This document shows positions 1-12,332 of a stretch of DNA of 64,000 nucleotides, in pieces (positions within the stretch are counted from its first letter, which is position 1; each line of letters opens with the position of its first letter). The stretch comes from Cristatella mucedo (taxonomy: Eukaryota > Bryozoa > Phylactolaemata > Cristatellidae). The stretch lies in the NCBI GenBank assembly GCA_009760855.2, contig WPIO01000005.1:8842501-8906500 (forward strand). Direction: 5' to 3'. Under the pieces are notes generated by a model. The model was not told where the DNA came from. It saw only the letters and a program-made list of their open reading frames with translations, and did no database searches. A program made the position numbers and the translations under genes.

Positions 1-186
1 ACAGTGTCAGAGTTCGTTCGTCAGGGAACTTAAATTTTTCTCCTCGTAACTTAAACGAAGCTGCGAGCCCGAATGCTAATGTTTTTAGAACAATCAGTTA
101 ATGAGCTTTGCAAAAAGTGAGAATAGAGTGATTAAGCTTCAATCTTGTTTTTGTCGTCTTTTACATCCAAAGCTGTTTCTTCTCAG

Positions 187-1027
187 CGCTTCACAAGCGG
201 ATTACTTTGCCGACTACTATGTCAAACCGTGGTGCAGATTTATGACTTACGGAGTCGGAGTCCTCCTCGGATATCTGATATACAGTAGGAAGGACAAACA
301 GCCGCTGCCACTAGTGAGTATTTATCAAATGTTTTAATAACTACGGTCATTCTCAACTTTATATTACGATGCTTCTAAAATATGCCTTTTGTGGTTATGA
401 AATAAATGCAATGATAAAGTGTGTGCACATACTTTAAGAACAGTTATATTTTCGTAAGTGCAAGACACGTGTTGACCGGTTTCTCGTACCGAGAACTCAG
501 CATTAGACATACTTTAAATGTTGAACGGGCAATTTTTCACAGATCTTCATGCTACTTCCCGTTAGCTGTACGTAGCGACAAACAAGTGTCGTCGTTTCCC
601 GCTGCTATCGTTCACATCATTCTCACTTTTTTTGCGCACGGCACCACAACATGAGAGCCTCGGGATCGATGTCAACTAAGAACCGATCAGTCACACTCCT
701 TGGCATCGAGTTCAGCTCTCTGGTTCAATCTGACGTCAAAAATTAGGCAATTTCAAGTGTCTGTTCCCACTGGCGTTCGTACTTTATTCCGAAATCTTGG
801 AGATCCGGACCAATTCCGTCGCTTTAACATCTTGGCATAGTGGCTGTTTTTAAAAAATTGAAATTGCTGAGCTACATTCTAGTCCGGTACTAGTCCATTA
901 CTTTCGACTGGTTAAAAAAGCATTCCATTGTTTTATGATGGGGCCTTGCTGAATTTCCTCATTACATGTAGCATGAAGAATAGTAATAATAATGCTAATA
1001 CATTTGTACAGCACCCTCGGAAAACTG

Positions 1028-1113
<86 letters not shown>

Positions 1114-4100
1114 GGACCTTTACAGATGCTGCATATAAAGCATTACCAAATGTTTAGTGCTAACATGCACAAGCTTTAATCTAGAATCAAGAATCTAGCT
1201 TGTCTCTAGAATAAGTAAAGCCGCGAAACGCTAGATAGCTGCTGGCGCTGCTTTCTAATAGAGATATGGCTCATCGCAAATTCTTTTTGTAGAGTGGTGT
1301 AACCAGGCCTTTCTGTAGCATTGAAAGGTTGCCTTTATGTTACAGGTGTATCGCTTTGAGCTTTTGCAGCTGCACTGCTGGTCACAATTTTATTATTCTA
1401 CATCACCTGACAGGTCAGGACCTGCCAACTTATATCTGAGGCCGTATAATTATCTGTTACACTCTGTAATTATCCACAGGAAGTGCATAATACACGAACG
1501 TAGCTTGCTCTAAAGTAAAGCACAGTTAGTTTTCCTCGCCAATGTATTTCTATAATACGAATGGTAACAGGGTCGCTAGGTTTAGCCCAGGGCTAAGATG
1601 AGAGCATTTCAGTCCCCCTCCGGTTGTGGAGTCATTCAGAAGAAATTCATGAATGCCCAGTGGACGTGGACGATCGCCACCAAGGCTCTTCTGCCTCTTT
1701 AGACATAAGGCTGCTTAAACCGCTTATTTTTACATTTGCAGAGACCGTAATTGAAATGGTCCCTGTTGCATGTTCTTCCAAGTATTTTTAATTAACTTAG
1801 CGACGGCAGGGACGTTGATAAAATATTAATAGCGCATTTGATAAAGCGCCCTCGTAGAATTCAATCTCTGTATATACGCTTTACATTTGCTGCAAAGGAA
1901 GCACGATCGAGTGGTTAGTGGTACCATGCTCAATAAATAACAAGAATAACATGGTTAGGAGTGACATGCACAAGGTTAGCATGCAAGTATGGATAGTAGC
2001 AGCATACATAGTGTCAGCACGCATAAGCACATACAGGTCAAATCACTAAACGCTGCGATAAATAATTAGGTTTTTAGTTTCTTTTTAAATGTGGTCAAGT
2101 CAGGAGATGTCGTGACGCCACAGAGTTTGATTTCCTGGAAAACTAGTTATTCTAACTGCGTTAGTTGCACTCAGTTTGTTGTAGTCCTCGGGTGGCTGGT
2201 AGCTGCTGCCTCGTGCCTGGCCGTTCTGTACGGCCCTTACGATGCCCAATTCGGTAGCAGAGTTGCGACGGCGACGCTAGGAGAATCGGCAGCCAACAGT
2301 TCCATGTCAAGGCTAGCTTGGTCTATCGGTCTCTCGTGGCTAATATTTGCCTGCAGCACAAATAGCGGAGGTAAGTGAACCAATGGAATAAATTTAATTT
2401 AATTTAATTATACGGCATCATACCTCAGTAGCTTCCATGCTTTATATATGAACTTCCTATTTCACTATGCGGCCTCTTGTTATTATTACTAGATGACCAT
2501 TGCATTTCTACATTCAACTCTCATTTATATTTTGTAAGACTGCAAAATTTTTAGCTAGATTGAATAGTAATACCACAGTCAAGCTTTACCATGCATTAGT
2601 CCTCTCAAAACTTACGTCACACACCACTTGCATGTCCTCCGGCTGTGAATAACATAACTTCAGTTGCTGCAAAACTCTATAGCTGGGCTTGTTTTGCAAG
2701 CTTCGGAACTGCCACAGTGCACCATTTCTCACTAATCTAAACTAGCTACCCAACAAGCTTCCCGGCGGCTTCAATGCTCTACAACTTACCTGTAGGTCTC
2801 TTCATTAATTTTCTTTAGCCTACCTATTTGAAATACTTCCAAGGCAGGTGTCGCATCACCCGCTCTTAGGTCTCCAACCGTTCGACTGTACGTACTCAAA
2901 ACCTGTTATCACTTAAAGAGTGCACCAATTGTCCATACTCTTCACAAGTCTGAAACTCACTTCCAACTGGCATGTCGACATCTACTAAGTTAGCAACACT
3001 TGAAAATAAGATTATAATAAAAAATAAAGACATCTCAGTCGTACAGTGCTTCAAAAGAACTTATTCTCCGCCTAAGCCTTTTGCATATGTCAATGGCCTC
3101 GAGCACACGACTCTGGTGTTTAAAGGCAAGCACCATACTCATAGTCCGACTCAGGGCAGATAAACACTAATCAGTTTCTCATTGCCATGGCTTGGTTTTG
3201 GTCAATTGTCTTTTGTTTCCTCATGAGTGCTGAAAATTCTCATCCCTACCAGCGTACTAAATAGTTTAAACATAGATCTGGTTCTCTTTCAGTGCTTCCT
3301 AGTGGCTTTCTTATTATTATTGTTGTTGTTGTAATTTCCATGTGCAAAAGTGTCTAACCAATGCATCGCTTTTAAATGCTTTTGGGCTTTATAATAAAAA
3401 CTTTTATCCTTCCGCGAAAATTCTACTGTTCTAGAAAAACAATCTGAGAAACTAGTAAAAGTTTCAGTACAGATAGTTTCCATGCTAATAATTACTATAA
3501 TAACCTACGTTTCTTTAGCTCGTACACAAAGGGTAAAATTATGTAAAGGATATTTTTAATTTTTCTGTAAAGAACTTTAAGGGGATATTCTTTCTATTAT
3601 TAACTAAAAATCTTAATCACCGGTTGAGGCAATAAAATTACTGTTCTGATCTAAAAAGAATTTGCCAAAGAGCTTCAGACGTGCATATTTGGATGCGTCA
3701 AGCGACCTCGAGGATTCCACACAAGCGAGCTGGTATTTCATAAATTGCTATGTCTACTGAATAAAGGCACGATGCCACTAAAAAGCAACGATTCATTTTT
3801 TGAGCAAATAATCAAGGGCAGATGTATTAACCATATTACTCAAAAACAAAAACTGCATACCATTCTTTACCTTGACATTCATTTAATAGTTCGGTCGTCT
3901 GGTCAAGCCGCTTATCTGATTCAAGATCCACTAACAGCAATCCTATTGGTCGTCTTATTATGCCAACTACTACTAAAAATCGCTATCAACTTTGGATATA
4001 GGCAGGGCATGTGCTAAAATAAAGATGAAGTTAATTAATGTAAAACTTAAGCAATTTGTGCCGCAGGCAAGCTCATGAAATGCCTTCACTGCATTTCATG

Positions 4101-7100
4101 AATGAATTTTCTTTGCATGTTCGTCCACTAAAATGAATGCATCGAAAAACTGAACCCTGATTCTTTTGCGTTGCCTTCCGAAAATATTCTTAAACCTAGT
4201 AAGACGCCCTGCTATTGTTAGTGTAACGCCCTAAACTAACACGCCTTGTTATTGAACTGCCAACTTACTTTGCAAGCGAACCGCGAAGCATAGCCTCCTG
4301 ACCAACGTCTACAGAAACCATATTGTATGCAAGGCATTACAATTAATGGGTTCTATCACTAATTTTACATGCATGCGATTTGTACCATTGAGTGAGGGCT
4401 CGACGCAATCTTAATCTTGAAGACTTAAGTGGACTTAATTATTCGGTATACGTAACTGACAACCCCACTCATCTAAGCGATAGTCAAGAAGAAAACCTAT
4501 GCAAATGCCTAACAAGCCTAATAGACAGCTTTCGATGCGAGATGGGCTGTGACGCTATCAGATTATTTATTGCTTATTCGAGATGGCAGGACTGTATTGC
4601 TAGGTAATCTACCAGCAATATGAACTGCCTTTAAAAAAGAAGTGTAATTGTATCCCCGGTGAAACAGGCATCAAACTGGAGCGTTTTAGCCAAACCAAAT
4701 CCATATTACTCGTCACCCGATGAGAGCCAATAGAATTTGAGCTTCATGATGGTTTCTGCTAGTACACTAACTGTCATCGCCGGCTTAACCTATGTCGAGT
4801 TAAACAATAATACGCTTCCTGTAAGCTTCAACCCTTAACAGCTGACAATTACCTGGATCGTTAAAAGAGGCAAATGTTTCTCTGAGCGGCAAGTTTACAG
4901 AGACGTTTCCTCTTAAGTTATACTTTCCGATTTCCTGCCATTTGTTAGCCATTGTATGTGTTGCGATTTTAATTTCCAGCTAGACACTTTTTCAGATTTA
5001 AGGGCTGGGCAAGTGATGCAGTTAATTATCTTAGGGTATCGGCTTTACATGCTGCATGTCCACAGCATAAACGAAATCCCCGTAACAACCAAAAAAATCC
5101 GATTTTTGAGAAATTGTGTGTTAATCGTGAGCCTAACGATACGTCTGGGAAAGCTAATACTGCTAATTTTTAGTTATCGATCTCATTTTATGAGTATTGG
5201 AGTAGCGTTCTCTCCAGATTATTGAGGTTTCATATTCCTACTTTTAATTCATCGTGGAAAAACATTTGACACTAATTGCAAAAGATACTCATCAAATCAT
5301 TTATTCTTCTCCGTAAGAAAACTATCTGGGGGAAAATGGTTCTCTACTTTCATATCAGCACCTTTAATATACCTAGTTTCTTCTGAGGTATGCATTTCTC
5401 AAGTACGCTTTAAATGTACTTAGCCTTTTTCATGGTTTCGAAATGAAAGTCGGTCTAAGCTTTTGGCCCTAAAACGTTGTGTGAATGTAATCAAAATATC
5501 CATCTGTGCATATTCAATGGTAAGTACCACTGATACAAACCGATATTGTTTACATGCATCTGTAAATTTCTGCCTCGAAATTTTAGGCCCGATCAATACT
5601 TTGCTCTCGTGGAAACCATTCATACCACTGGGACGACTCACGTATTGTGCGTACTTAATCCATCCAATAGTAATGACAGTTGCTGCAAGTGCTTCAAAGC
5701 AGACTATCCATTTTGACGACATAACAATGGTAAGTCCTGGGTATGACATGCAGGCGAATTATATAGCGTTCAAATAATAGCTTAAATTCGTGGCTGCTCT
5801 ATTTGGTTGACTATGTTTAAGGTCCGAGCAATAAAAATTCACTTATTTTGTCAGACTGCCATATAGCAACTTTCTATTTGGAGAAAGTACAAAATATTTA
5901 GTGTGTTCGTATTATCAGTCCTTGGTACAATAGTTTAGGATCTTGTATTTCTCTTAGTTTGCTCGACCGACTAGATGTCGTCAATAATCCGCCTCTCCAA
6001 GTCATTCCATACGTAATATTACTATTGGAGAGCCGGTAATACGGCATCCCTAATTAATTAGCCCCTGCAGATTGACCCAGCTCAACTTAACAATTTAGTT
6101 TTCTAGATAGCCTGCTAGCCATCTTTCAACATGGTTGACTAGAAACTGGTCAAGATCATGCACCATGCCTCTTAAATTTATGATCTATTGACACTCTTTC
6201 GGGATGTTTAACATGCTTATGGATTTTTTGAGAGTTCCTTCCCAAAATACTCCTGCGTGACAGGCCGCTATTGATTTCTGGAAATTTTACTTTTCAATAT
6301 TAACGTTGATGACCTTCGTGACAGTCAGGTGTGCTAATTTCTTGATTCGTACTCTTGATCATGTGATCAAAACAGATTTCTGACCCAGCTACCTAGTTGT
6401 GTGCTTGCTTACCATCTCGGATCATAGCTCAATCTCGTTTACTGCTCCTGTTCCATCGCATGACCAGGCCAGTATTGAGCTTGCCTAGCAATGCAAGTTA
6501 AAAAAAAACATTAAAACTAAGAATGTATTGAAATATATTTGCGATGCAGGTATTGTCGATTTGCATCAAGACTCTGAAGGCAGCCTCCGAACTCTCATAA
6601 ATGAAGTGAGCTTGAAACCTCACTATCAAAGATTGAATTGAACATACAGACTCTGTCTGACTTATAGGTCTCTTTACTCGCTCGCACCAGCCTACAGATC
6701 TGCCCTCCTTACTTCCCCAATTTTCTCTCACACCACGAGGGCCATGTTTTTGAGTCGCATCACTTTTCTTGACACTAAACTGAACTCTTTAATCAGGCCA
6801 TTTTGCTCAGGTGCGCAAAAATTTTGGAATTAGCTTTCGGCTTCTGAAGCGACCATTAATTACTTCGAATCAACTTATTTCAGATAAGTCGCAGCTGAAG
6901 ACGCATCTGCTCCGATTATTTGTCTCCTCGTCCCTGCGCACTTGTTATTTTTAGTGGGCATTATAATGCATTATTTGGTTCATTTTTCTTACTAGTAAAC
7001 CTACTAATCGGTGGCCCACGATGTCTTCGTGTGCATTTGTGCATGCTCTTCGCTTCATGAGCCCCTGGGTCTCAGCCCTTTCAAAGAGTTTAAATGCACC

Positions 7101-7688
7101 TGGATAGAGATCTCTTCGGGTGCTTTACAAACTATCAATCAAAATCATGATAAGGCAGCCGGGCTTGTAAAAATCGGTTGCAATTCATTGACTGTGCAAT
7201 ACCTTAATTATCGATTTTGAATTCATCTGCACTTCAGCTCTTGTGCGATCCCTTCATTATCTTTTATTAAATTGAGTGGAGGGTGCAGAATTTAGAACTC
7301 AAATCTCTAATTCGCAATGTTTCTCTCAGCTGTACAAATAAATACACAACTAGGATTTTTCTACTTAAGGATACTAGCAAAAGTCTGGAAAACTTGGAAA
7401 AATCTGATGACGCTTTTTCTGATCTTTAACTTTACACATTCATCTAAAAATGTCCACTCCTTACGAATGCATGTCAAAAGCTTAGCCTAGGACTATGTAA
7501 GACCAAATCATTCAGATCGTTGAGATCGCTGCATTTTGGAAATATTGTGCATGTCACCCCTAACCATGTTATTCATTTTGTTTGTTTTTCAAGCATGATT
7601 TGACTCACCATTCAATTGCATTTCCCTTCGCAGCAAATGTAAAGCGCCTAGAAAGAGATTAAGTTCTCTAAGGGCGCTTTATCAAGTA

Positions 7689-7739
<51 letters not shown>

Positions 7740-9601
7740 AGTCCCCTACTCGCTCTCTGTTTTCTCTTGCTCTTGCACTCTATTTGTTTTACTGTCAACT
7801 TTCTTTTTTCTGTGTATTTCTACTTACCTGTATACAAATACAAATATATCTAGCAGTATATCTCTCTATTTATTTATCCCCTCTCAACCCAAAACCTGAC
7901 GAAAAAAGTAGAACCAGAAGCAGATAGCAGCCTGCTGGATAGCACTCATCGGATCATGCGAAAAAGAAATGTAATGCTCGGTCACGCCTGGATCAATTAC
8001 AAGTGATAAGATTGGCATTTTCATTAAAATTGTGTGAAATTTGTACGCACTGTATCATAATAATAATAGCACATTTTTGTAGCGCCCTCGGAAAACTGAA
8101 TCTGTTTCTAGGCACTTAACAGATGCTGCTTAGAAAGCTTTACCAACCGATTGGTGGTAACACCCACAAGCAGCAGGCACAGTGTAAGCACTCATAAACA
8201 ATCGAAGGAAGGATCCCAATGACCCAATAAATGCTGTAATAAGCAGGTGCATTTTAAGCTTGTTTTCAAATTTCGTTAAGTCCTGGACGTTGCGACGTGC
8301 GTGGGTAGGCAGTTCCAGGCTTTAGGAGCATGTGAGCTGAAGGCACGGTCTCCAATAGTTTTGAGGTTCGCATGATTTATGGCTAAATGATTCTAGTCAG
8401 AACAGCAGGTTGTACGATTCTACACCTGGTGGGGAGTAGTTCTGATAGGTAAACTGGGGCCAGAGAATTAAGTGACCTGAAAGTAAGTGACAGAACCTTG
8501 AAGTCAACACGCTGCTTGGTTGGGAGCCAGTGCATGTTGTCAAGAAGTAGCAACAGGTGAGGCAGCTTCGATGCTCACGACAAACAAGCCTATCTGCAGA
8601 GTTTTGCACCAACTGTAAGCACCTAATTTTACATAAATCAAGATGGGTTGTCACAAATGCGTGGATAAATTTTGATGTGGTATCCCTGTCTAAGTATGCT
8701 CAGACGTTTTGCACTGCTATATAGCTGAAAGAATGCCAACTTGACTGTGGAGCTGATTTGGTCTCCCAATGAAAGGTCACTTCGGAATAGGATAACTAGA
8801 ATTCGTGCAGATTTAACGAGATAAGCTGGCTGGCAAAGCCGGTTTTGAGTGTTGGCTTTCCAATTTCTACATCACACCTTGTTTTCTCACAACTATTTAT
8901 TTGGTTTTATCGCCATTTAATTTAAGAAAGTTTGCTGCCATCCATGTGTTGATATCACCAACACATGCAGCAAGAATGTGTTGGTGATATCGAGGGCTGG
9001 GAGGGATCAAAGCAAAGGCTATAGGTATTGATAGATATTAGTCATGTGTCCATGTCGTGTTTTTTTTAATATAACAGATATTCAGTCGCTGGAGGCAAAG
9101 CTGTGCACCAAAGAGATAAGTTCGAGTTTGCATCTACAGAGCTGACTGGGCTGTGAGCTTATCGTTCTTTCAGGATAGCAACAAATGCGTCGACAATCAG
9201 GGCTGCCAATTGTGCTCTGAAAAAAATCTTAGGATCTTACAGCCTCCAAATCCAGCCAAGGATTCAAAATATCGATATCCAACAAGAATCTGCATCTCTG
9301 CCTCTCTGCCTCTGCAATATCATTATGAAAACTGATAATGAGCCGCTATTCATTTCGTGAAATTAATTTTTTGCTTGATCATTATGATTCACTTGAATGA
9401 CATGTTACGTGTCCTCTGACTTAACAGTGTGAGCCAATTGCTCAGCTTGTAGAAATACATTTTTGCTTTCTTTTACAGACTCTCCGGTTCTTGGGAATAC
9501 TTGTCCTCACACTGGCACTTGCGTTTGTCGCATCATTATCTTTCGAGGCGCCTGTTATTGGCGTGGAACGGATATTAATTCGTCCGGAGACGAAGAAATA
9601 A
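187..9601 (+). CDS. NRF-6-like membrane acyltransferase (acyltransferase-3 family), 3' part, four exons
   Basis: Exons at 187-313, 2175-2370, 5587-5729 and 9479-9601 (stop TAA 9599-9601) join in frame with AG acceptors and GT donors (GTGAGT, GTAAGT, GTAAGT) and encode about 195 C-terminal residues. Family marks seen in order: YVKPWCR followed by a hydrophobic segment and GYLIY (exon 1); a membrane segment then YGPYD and SRLAWSIGLSWLIFAC (exon 2); LSWKPFIPLGRLTYCAYLIHP (exon 3, split here as LSWKPFIPLGRL and TYCAYLIHP); a last membrane segment ending in SFEAPVIGVE (exon 4). These are the hallmarks of the invertebrate 'nose resistant to fluoxetine' proteins, polytopic acyltransferase-3 proteins thought to act in lipid or small-molecule transport or acylation. 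I count five membrane helices in this part. The N-terminal NRF domain and earlier helices lie outside the window. LINE fragments sit in all three introns, one ending about 40 bp before exon 2. Family assignment is secure; which paralogue is unknown. Confidence 0.9.
314..978. other. Intron of the NRF-like gene, first part
   Basis: Begins with the donor GTGAGT. Nothing recognisable is seen up to the LINE fragment at 979. Confidence 0.5.
979..1178 (-). mobile_element. LINE A 3' end with internal (CT)n expansion
   Basis: Reads, in reverse, the LINE A tail: a short TAA-rich run, GCACCCTCGGAAAACTGAATCTCT, then AGGACCTTTACAGATGCTGC and CATTACCAAATG. The same 3' UTR variant (AGATGCTGCATATAAAGCATT) is present at 53587 and, in altered form, at 8055, so these copies form a subfamily distinct from those with CATTTGCTGCAAAGG. 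Only the extreme 3' end is present (5' truncation). Confidence 0.75.
1031..1112. repeat. (CT)41 microsatellite
   Basis: Pure CT dinucleotide run of 82 bp. Its flanks show it lies exactly where other LINE A copies carry the short AATCTCTCTCTAGG motif, so it probably grew from that seed. Confidence 0.97.
1828..2135 (-). mobile_element. LINE A 3' UTR fragment
   Basis: Starts with GCATTTGATAAAGCGCCCTCG and continues through CTTTACATTTGCTGCAAAGG, the AACATGGTTAGGAGTGACAT block and TTTAAATGTGGTCAAGTCAGG, the order seen in all longer LINE A copies read in reverse. It stops about 40 bp before the splice acceptor of the second exon of the NRF-like gene (2175). Confidence 0.85.
2371..2574. other. Intron of the NRF-like gene, no recognised content
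   Basis: Begins with GTAAGT. AT-rich; a short TTTAATTTAATTTAATTA run is the only structure. Confidence 0.5.
2575..3010 (+). mobile_element. Old LINE fragment (A-like, ORF2 C-terminus)
   Basis: Degraded match to the C-terminal coding region of LINE A in plus orientation: GCAAAACTCTATAGCTGGGCT parallels the GCAAAACTCTGCAGCTAGGCT block, followed by a worn GGTCTCTTCATT block and GAAACTCACTTCCAACTGGC near the end. No open frame remains. Confidence 0.55.
3011..5586. other. Intron of the NRF-like gene, no recognised content
   Basis: AT-rich unique-looking sequence. Small open frames here (for example at 3745 and 4956) lack family features and splice context. Nothing else is supported. Confidence 0.5.
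6610..6965 (+). mobile_element. LINE C fragment (RT C-terminal region)
   Basis: Contains TAGGTCTCTTTACTCGCTCG and CACCAGCCTACAGATCTGCC, then a worn GGAATTAGCTTTCGGCTTCT and CAGCTGAAGACGCATCTGC, the usual order of a LINE ORF2 C-terminus (RSLxSLAPAYRS ... KTHLLRL). The same arrangement recurs at 55020-55460, which defines a family distinct from LINE A and B. Confidence 0.55.
7530..7738 (+). mobile_element. LINE A 3' end with (ATT)n tail
   Basis: Plus-orientation tail: GTGCATGTCACCCCTAACC, CAAGCATGATTTGACTCACC, GCAGCAAATGTAAAGCGCC, then AGAGATTAAGTTCTCTAAGG GCGC and an ATT run to 7738. The GCGCC/GGGCGC arms and AGAGA/TTCTCT arms can pair, giving the 3' hairpin common to the family. Confidence 0.88.
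8055..9020 (-). mobile_element. LINE A copy, 3' UTR and end of ORF2
   Basis: Reads in reverse from the tail (TAATAATAG, AGCGCCCTCGGAAAACTGAA) through the 3' UTR into the ORF2 C-terminal domain. The reverse strand at 8397-8654 encodes [19 protein letters not shown], matching the [19 protein letters not shown] block of other copies, then loses frame. The copy is 5' truncated near 9020. It belongs to the subfamily with the AGATGCTGCTTAGAAAG type 3' UTR. Confidence 0.85.
8951..8991. repeat. Perfect 16-bp inverted repeat inside a LINE
   Basis: Arms GATATCACCAACACAT (8951-8966) and ATGTGTTGGTGATATC (8976-8991) are exact reverse complements around a 9-base loop GCAGCAAGA. Other LINE A copies have the left arm region and the loop but not the right arm. 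Confidence 0.9.
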
Positions 9602-10117
9602 CCTACTTAATCAGCAGTTCTTACTGCTAGATTTAAAGCTCCAAGCCATTTTTAAGCTTATTTGCTAATAATTGTGTACTTAGATGGCTCACCTTGGGCC
9701 CAGGCCCTGCCATTGCTCATGCAGCCTGTGCTAGCGACTGGTTCAGACAGAAATGAGCTGAGCCGGCGATGCGACTTCGCCAGCGGCAATAAAGTCTTTG
9801 TTGTTGCCATGGCGGTTTACTTTGACTAAATAGGAATACTTCCGCCCAGTCATGATGGTTGTGCTTGAGCTTCAGAATTTGGCAGAAAGCTAGTAAAACA
9901 TTCATTAAAGTTCTATCCAATAGGCATCGACTAATACAAAGGCCTTGAATAAGTTTTGTAATGTAAAGAATTGCACAATTCAGAGTTTCTGGCTATAAGG
10001 TTTTTACGTTTATAGTTATAAAGAATGTTGGGAAAATATTCAATAGCTTTAGTTTGAAATATTTTAGTTTTAAACACAAAGTGACAAACTCTCGACGGCT
10101 TGTCACCATTGGCGATT
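9602..10117. other. 3' UTR and downstream flank of the NRF-like gene
   Basis: Follows the TAA stop. Holds a canonical polyadenylation signal at 9788-9793 and otherwise no recognised feature. Confidence 0.55.
9788..9793 (+). promoter_or_regulatory. Polyadenylation signal AATAAA (NRF-like gene)
   Basis: AATAAA about 190 bp after the stop codon, followed within 20 bp by a TTTGTTGTTG-type GU-rich stretch, the expected downstream element. Confidence 0.5.
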
Positions 10118-11228
10118 AAATAATAATAATATCAATAATAATAATGCACTTGATAAAGCGCCCTCAGAGAACTCAATCTCTCTCTAGGCGCTTTACATTT
10201 GCTGCAAAGAGAAATGCGATTTGATGGTGAGTAATATCATGCTTGAAAAACAAACAAATGAATAACATGGTTAGGGGTGACATGCACAGGGTCAGCATGC
10301 AAATGTGGTTAGTGGCAGCATGCACAATGTCAGCACCCATAAGCACATGAAGGATAAATCACAGGGACCCACTACATGCTGTCCTAAATAGGTGTATTTT
10401 TAAGTTCTTTTTTCATGTGGTCAAGTCAGGGGATGTTCTGACGCAATTGGGGAGGGAGTGACAGACTTTGGGAGCAGACGAACTAAATGCACCGTCTCCA
10501 AAGGATTTGAGGTTTGTACGAGGTATTGGTAGACTGACTGTTGGATTCCGAAAAGCAGGTGGTCCTGATGCCGAGTATATCTGATAGATAGTCTGGAGCC
10601 AAAGAATAAAGTGACCTACAAAAGAAGGAAAAAACCTTGAAGTCAATCCGTTGCTTGACTGGTAGCCAGTGCAGGTCGGCGAGAAGTGGTGTGATGTGGA
10701 AACTGCACCGTTCATGACAGACAAGCCTAGCTGCAGAGTTTTGCACCAGCTGTAATCGCCTGATCGCACATGCTGGTAGGCCAGTAAGCAGTGAGTTTCA
10801 GAAGTCAAGACCGGATGTCACGAATGCATGGACCAACTTAGACGTGGTATCCTTATCTAAACAAGCCCGAATTTTAGCAATAATATGAAGCTGAAAATAG
10901 GCAGATTTGACCGTGGAGCTGATATGGTCGTCTAACGAGAGGTCGCTTTGGAATATGACACCTAGATTTCCAGCTGATGCAACAGGAGATATGCTGGCAG
11001 AGCCAATTTTGAGAGTAAGCCTTTCCAATCTCTGAATCACACTGGGTTTTCCAATGACTGGTAAGTTAGTTTTGTCATCGTTTAGTTTTAGAAAATTTGC
11101 TGCCATCCATGTGCGGATGTCATCAATGCATGCAGCAAGTGAGTTTAGAGAATTTGAGGTGCTCGAAGGCTGTGAGGGATCAAAGCTCGCTCGTGAACTA
11201 TCAGAAGAAGCAAAGGGCAAAATTAGTA
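10118..11228 (-). mobile_element. LINE A copy, 3' half
   Basis: Starts at an AATAATAATAT run and AGCGCCCTCAGAGAACTCAA, then 3' UTR, then ORF2 C-terminus in reverse. The reverse strand at 10798-11235 encodes [20 protein letters not shown] and a downstream [18 protein letters not shown] block with several frameshifts. At the site where two other copies carry an in-frame TAG, this copy has a sense codon (PSQPSSTS). Truncated at 11228 before the YADD region. Confidence 0.88.
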
Positions 11229-11470
11229 TTTGCATGGCATGGTATTTTACACTAGTCGAAGCGTTCGCCTCCTTTCCCTCGACAGCAGAACTTTGGTAAA
11301 AGCTCCATTAATATTGATTGTTTGCGAAGCATAAATTACTAAACTATATTTACTACGCTTTGTAAACACTGTCAGACACATAGTGTTTGGAAGCTACTTT
11401 ATGAGCTCTAAGGCTTCGAAAGTTTTATAAAGAGGGTGGAGCAGCAAGTAATAAAATTTCGATCACTTTA

Positions 11471-12332
11471 TAATAATAATAATAATATTGTACTTGATAA
11501 AGCGCCCCCAGAGAACTCAATCTCTCTCTAGACGCTGTACATTTGCTGCAAAGGGAAATGCAATTAAGCGGTAAGTAAAATCATGCTTGAAAAACAAACA
11601 AAATGAATAACATGGTTAGGGGTGACATGCACAGGGTCAGCATGCAAATGTGGTTAGTGGCAGCATGCACAGTGTCAGCATGCATAAGCACATGAAGGAC
11701 GAATTAAAGGGACCCACTAAATGCTGTCCTAAATAGGTGTGTTTTTAGGTTCCTTTTAAATGTGGTCAGGTCAGGGGATGTTCTGACGCAGGTCGGGAGG
11801 GAGTTCCAGGCTTTGGGAGCATACGAACTAAATGCACGGTCTCCAAAAGATTTGAGGTTTGTACGAGGTATTTCTAGACTGTTGGATTCCGAAAATCAGG
11901 TGGTACGATGCTTGGCCTGATGGGGGAGTATGTCGGAGAGATAGGCTGGAGCCATAGAATGAAGGATCCTAAAAGTGAGCGACAAAACCCTGAAGTCAAT
12001 CCGTTGCTTGACTGGTAGTCAGTGCAGGTCGGCGAGAAGTGGAGTAATGTGGCAACTGCGACGCCCACGACAGACAAGCCTAGCTGCAGAGTTTTGCACC
12101 AGCTGCAATCGCCTGATCGCACATGCTGGTAGGCCAGTAAGCAGTGAGTTGCAGAAGTCGAGACGAGATGTCACGAATGCATGGACCAACTTAGACGTGG
12201 TATCCTTATTTGAACAAGCCCGAATTTTAGCAATATTATGAAGCTGAAAATAGGCAGATTTGACCGTGGAGCTGATACGGTCGTCTAACGAGAGGTCGCT
12301 TTGGAATATGACACCTAGATTTCGACACTTGA
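11471..12332 (-). mobile_element. LINE A copy, 3' half, in near-tandem with the previous one
   Basis: Same order as the copy at 10118 and closely similar: (TAA)n, AGCGCCCCCAGAGAACTCAA, 3' UTR, then [12 protein letters not shown]-type coding sequence in reverse. It ends inside the block GACACCTAGATTTCG. Both copies lie in the same orientation about 240 bp apart, either two insertions or a duplication with loss. Confidence 0.88.

Noticed and set aside
928-1179. Open frame with a long Ser-Leu repeat
   Set aside because: Translation of the (CT)n microsatellite.
5420-5749. 109-codon minus-strand open frame
   Set aside because: Antisense shadow of the NRF-like exon at 5587-5729.
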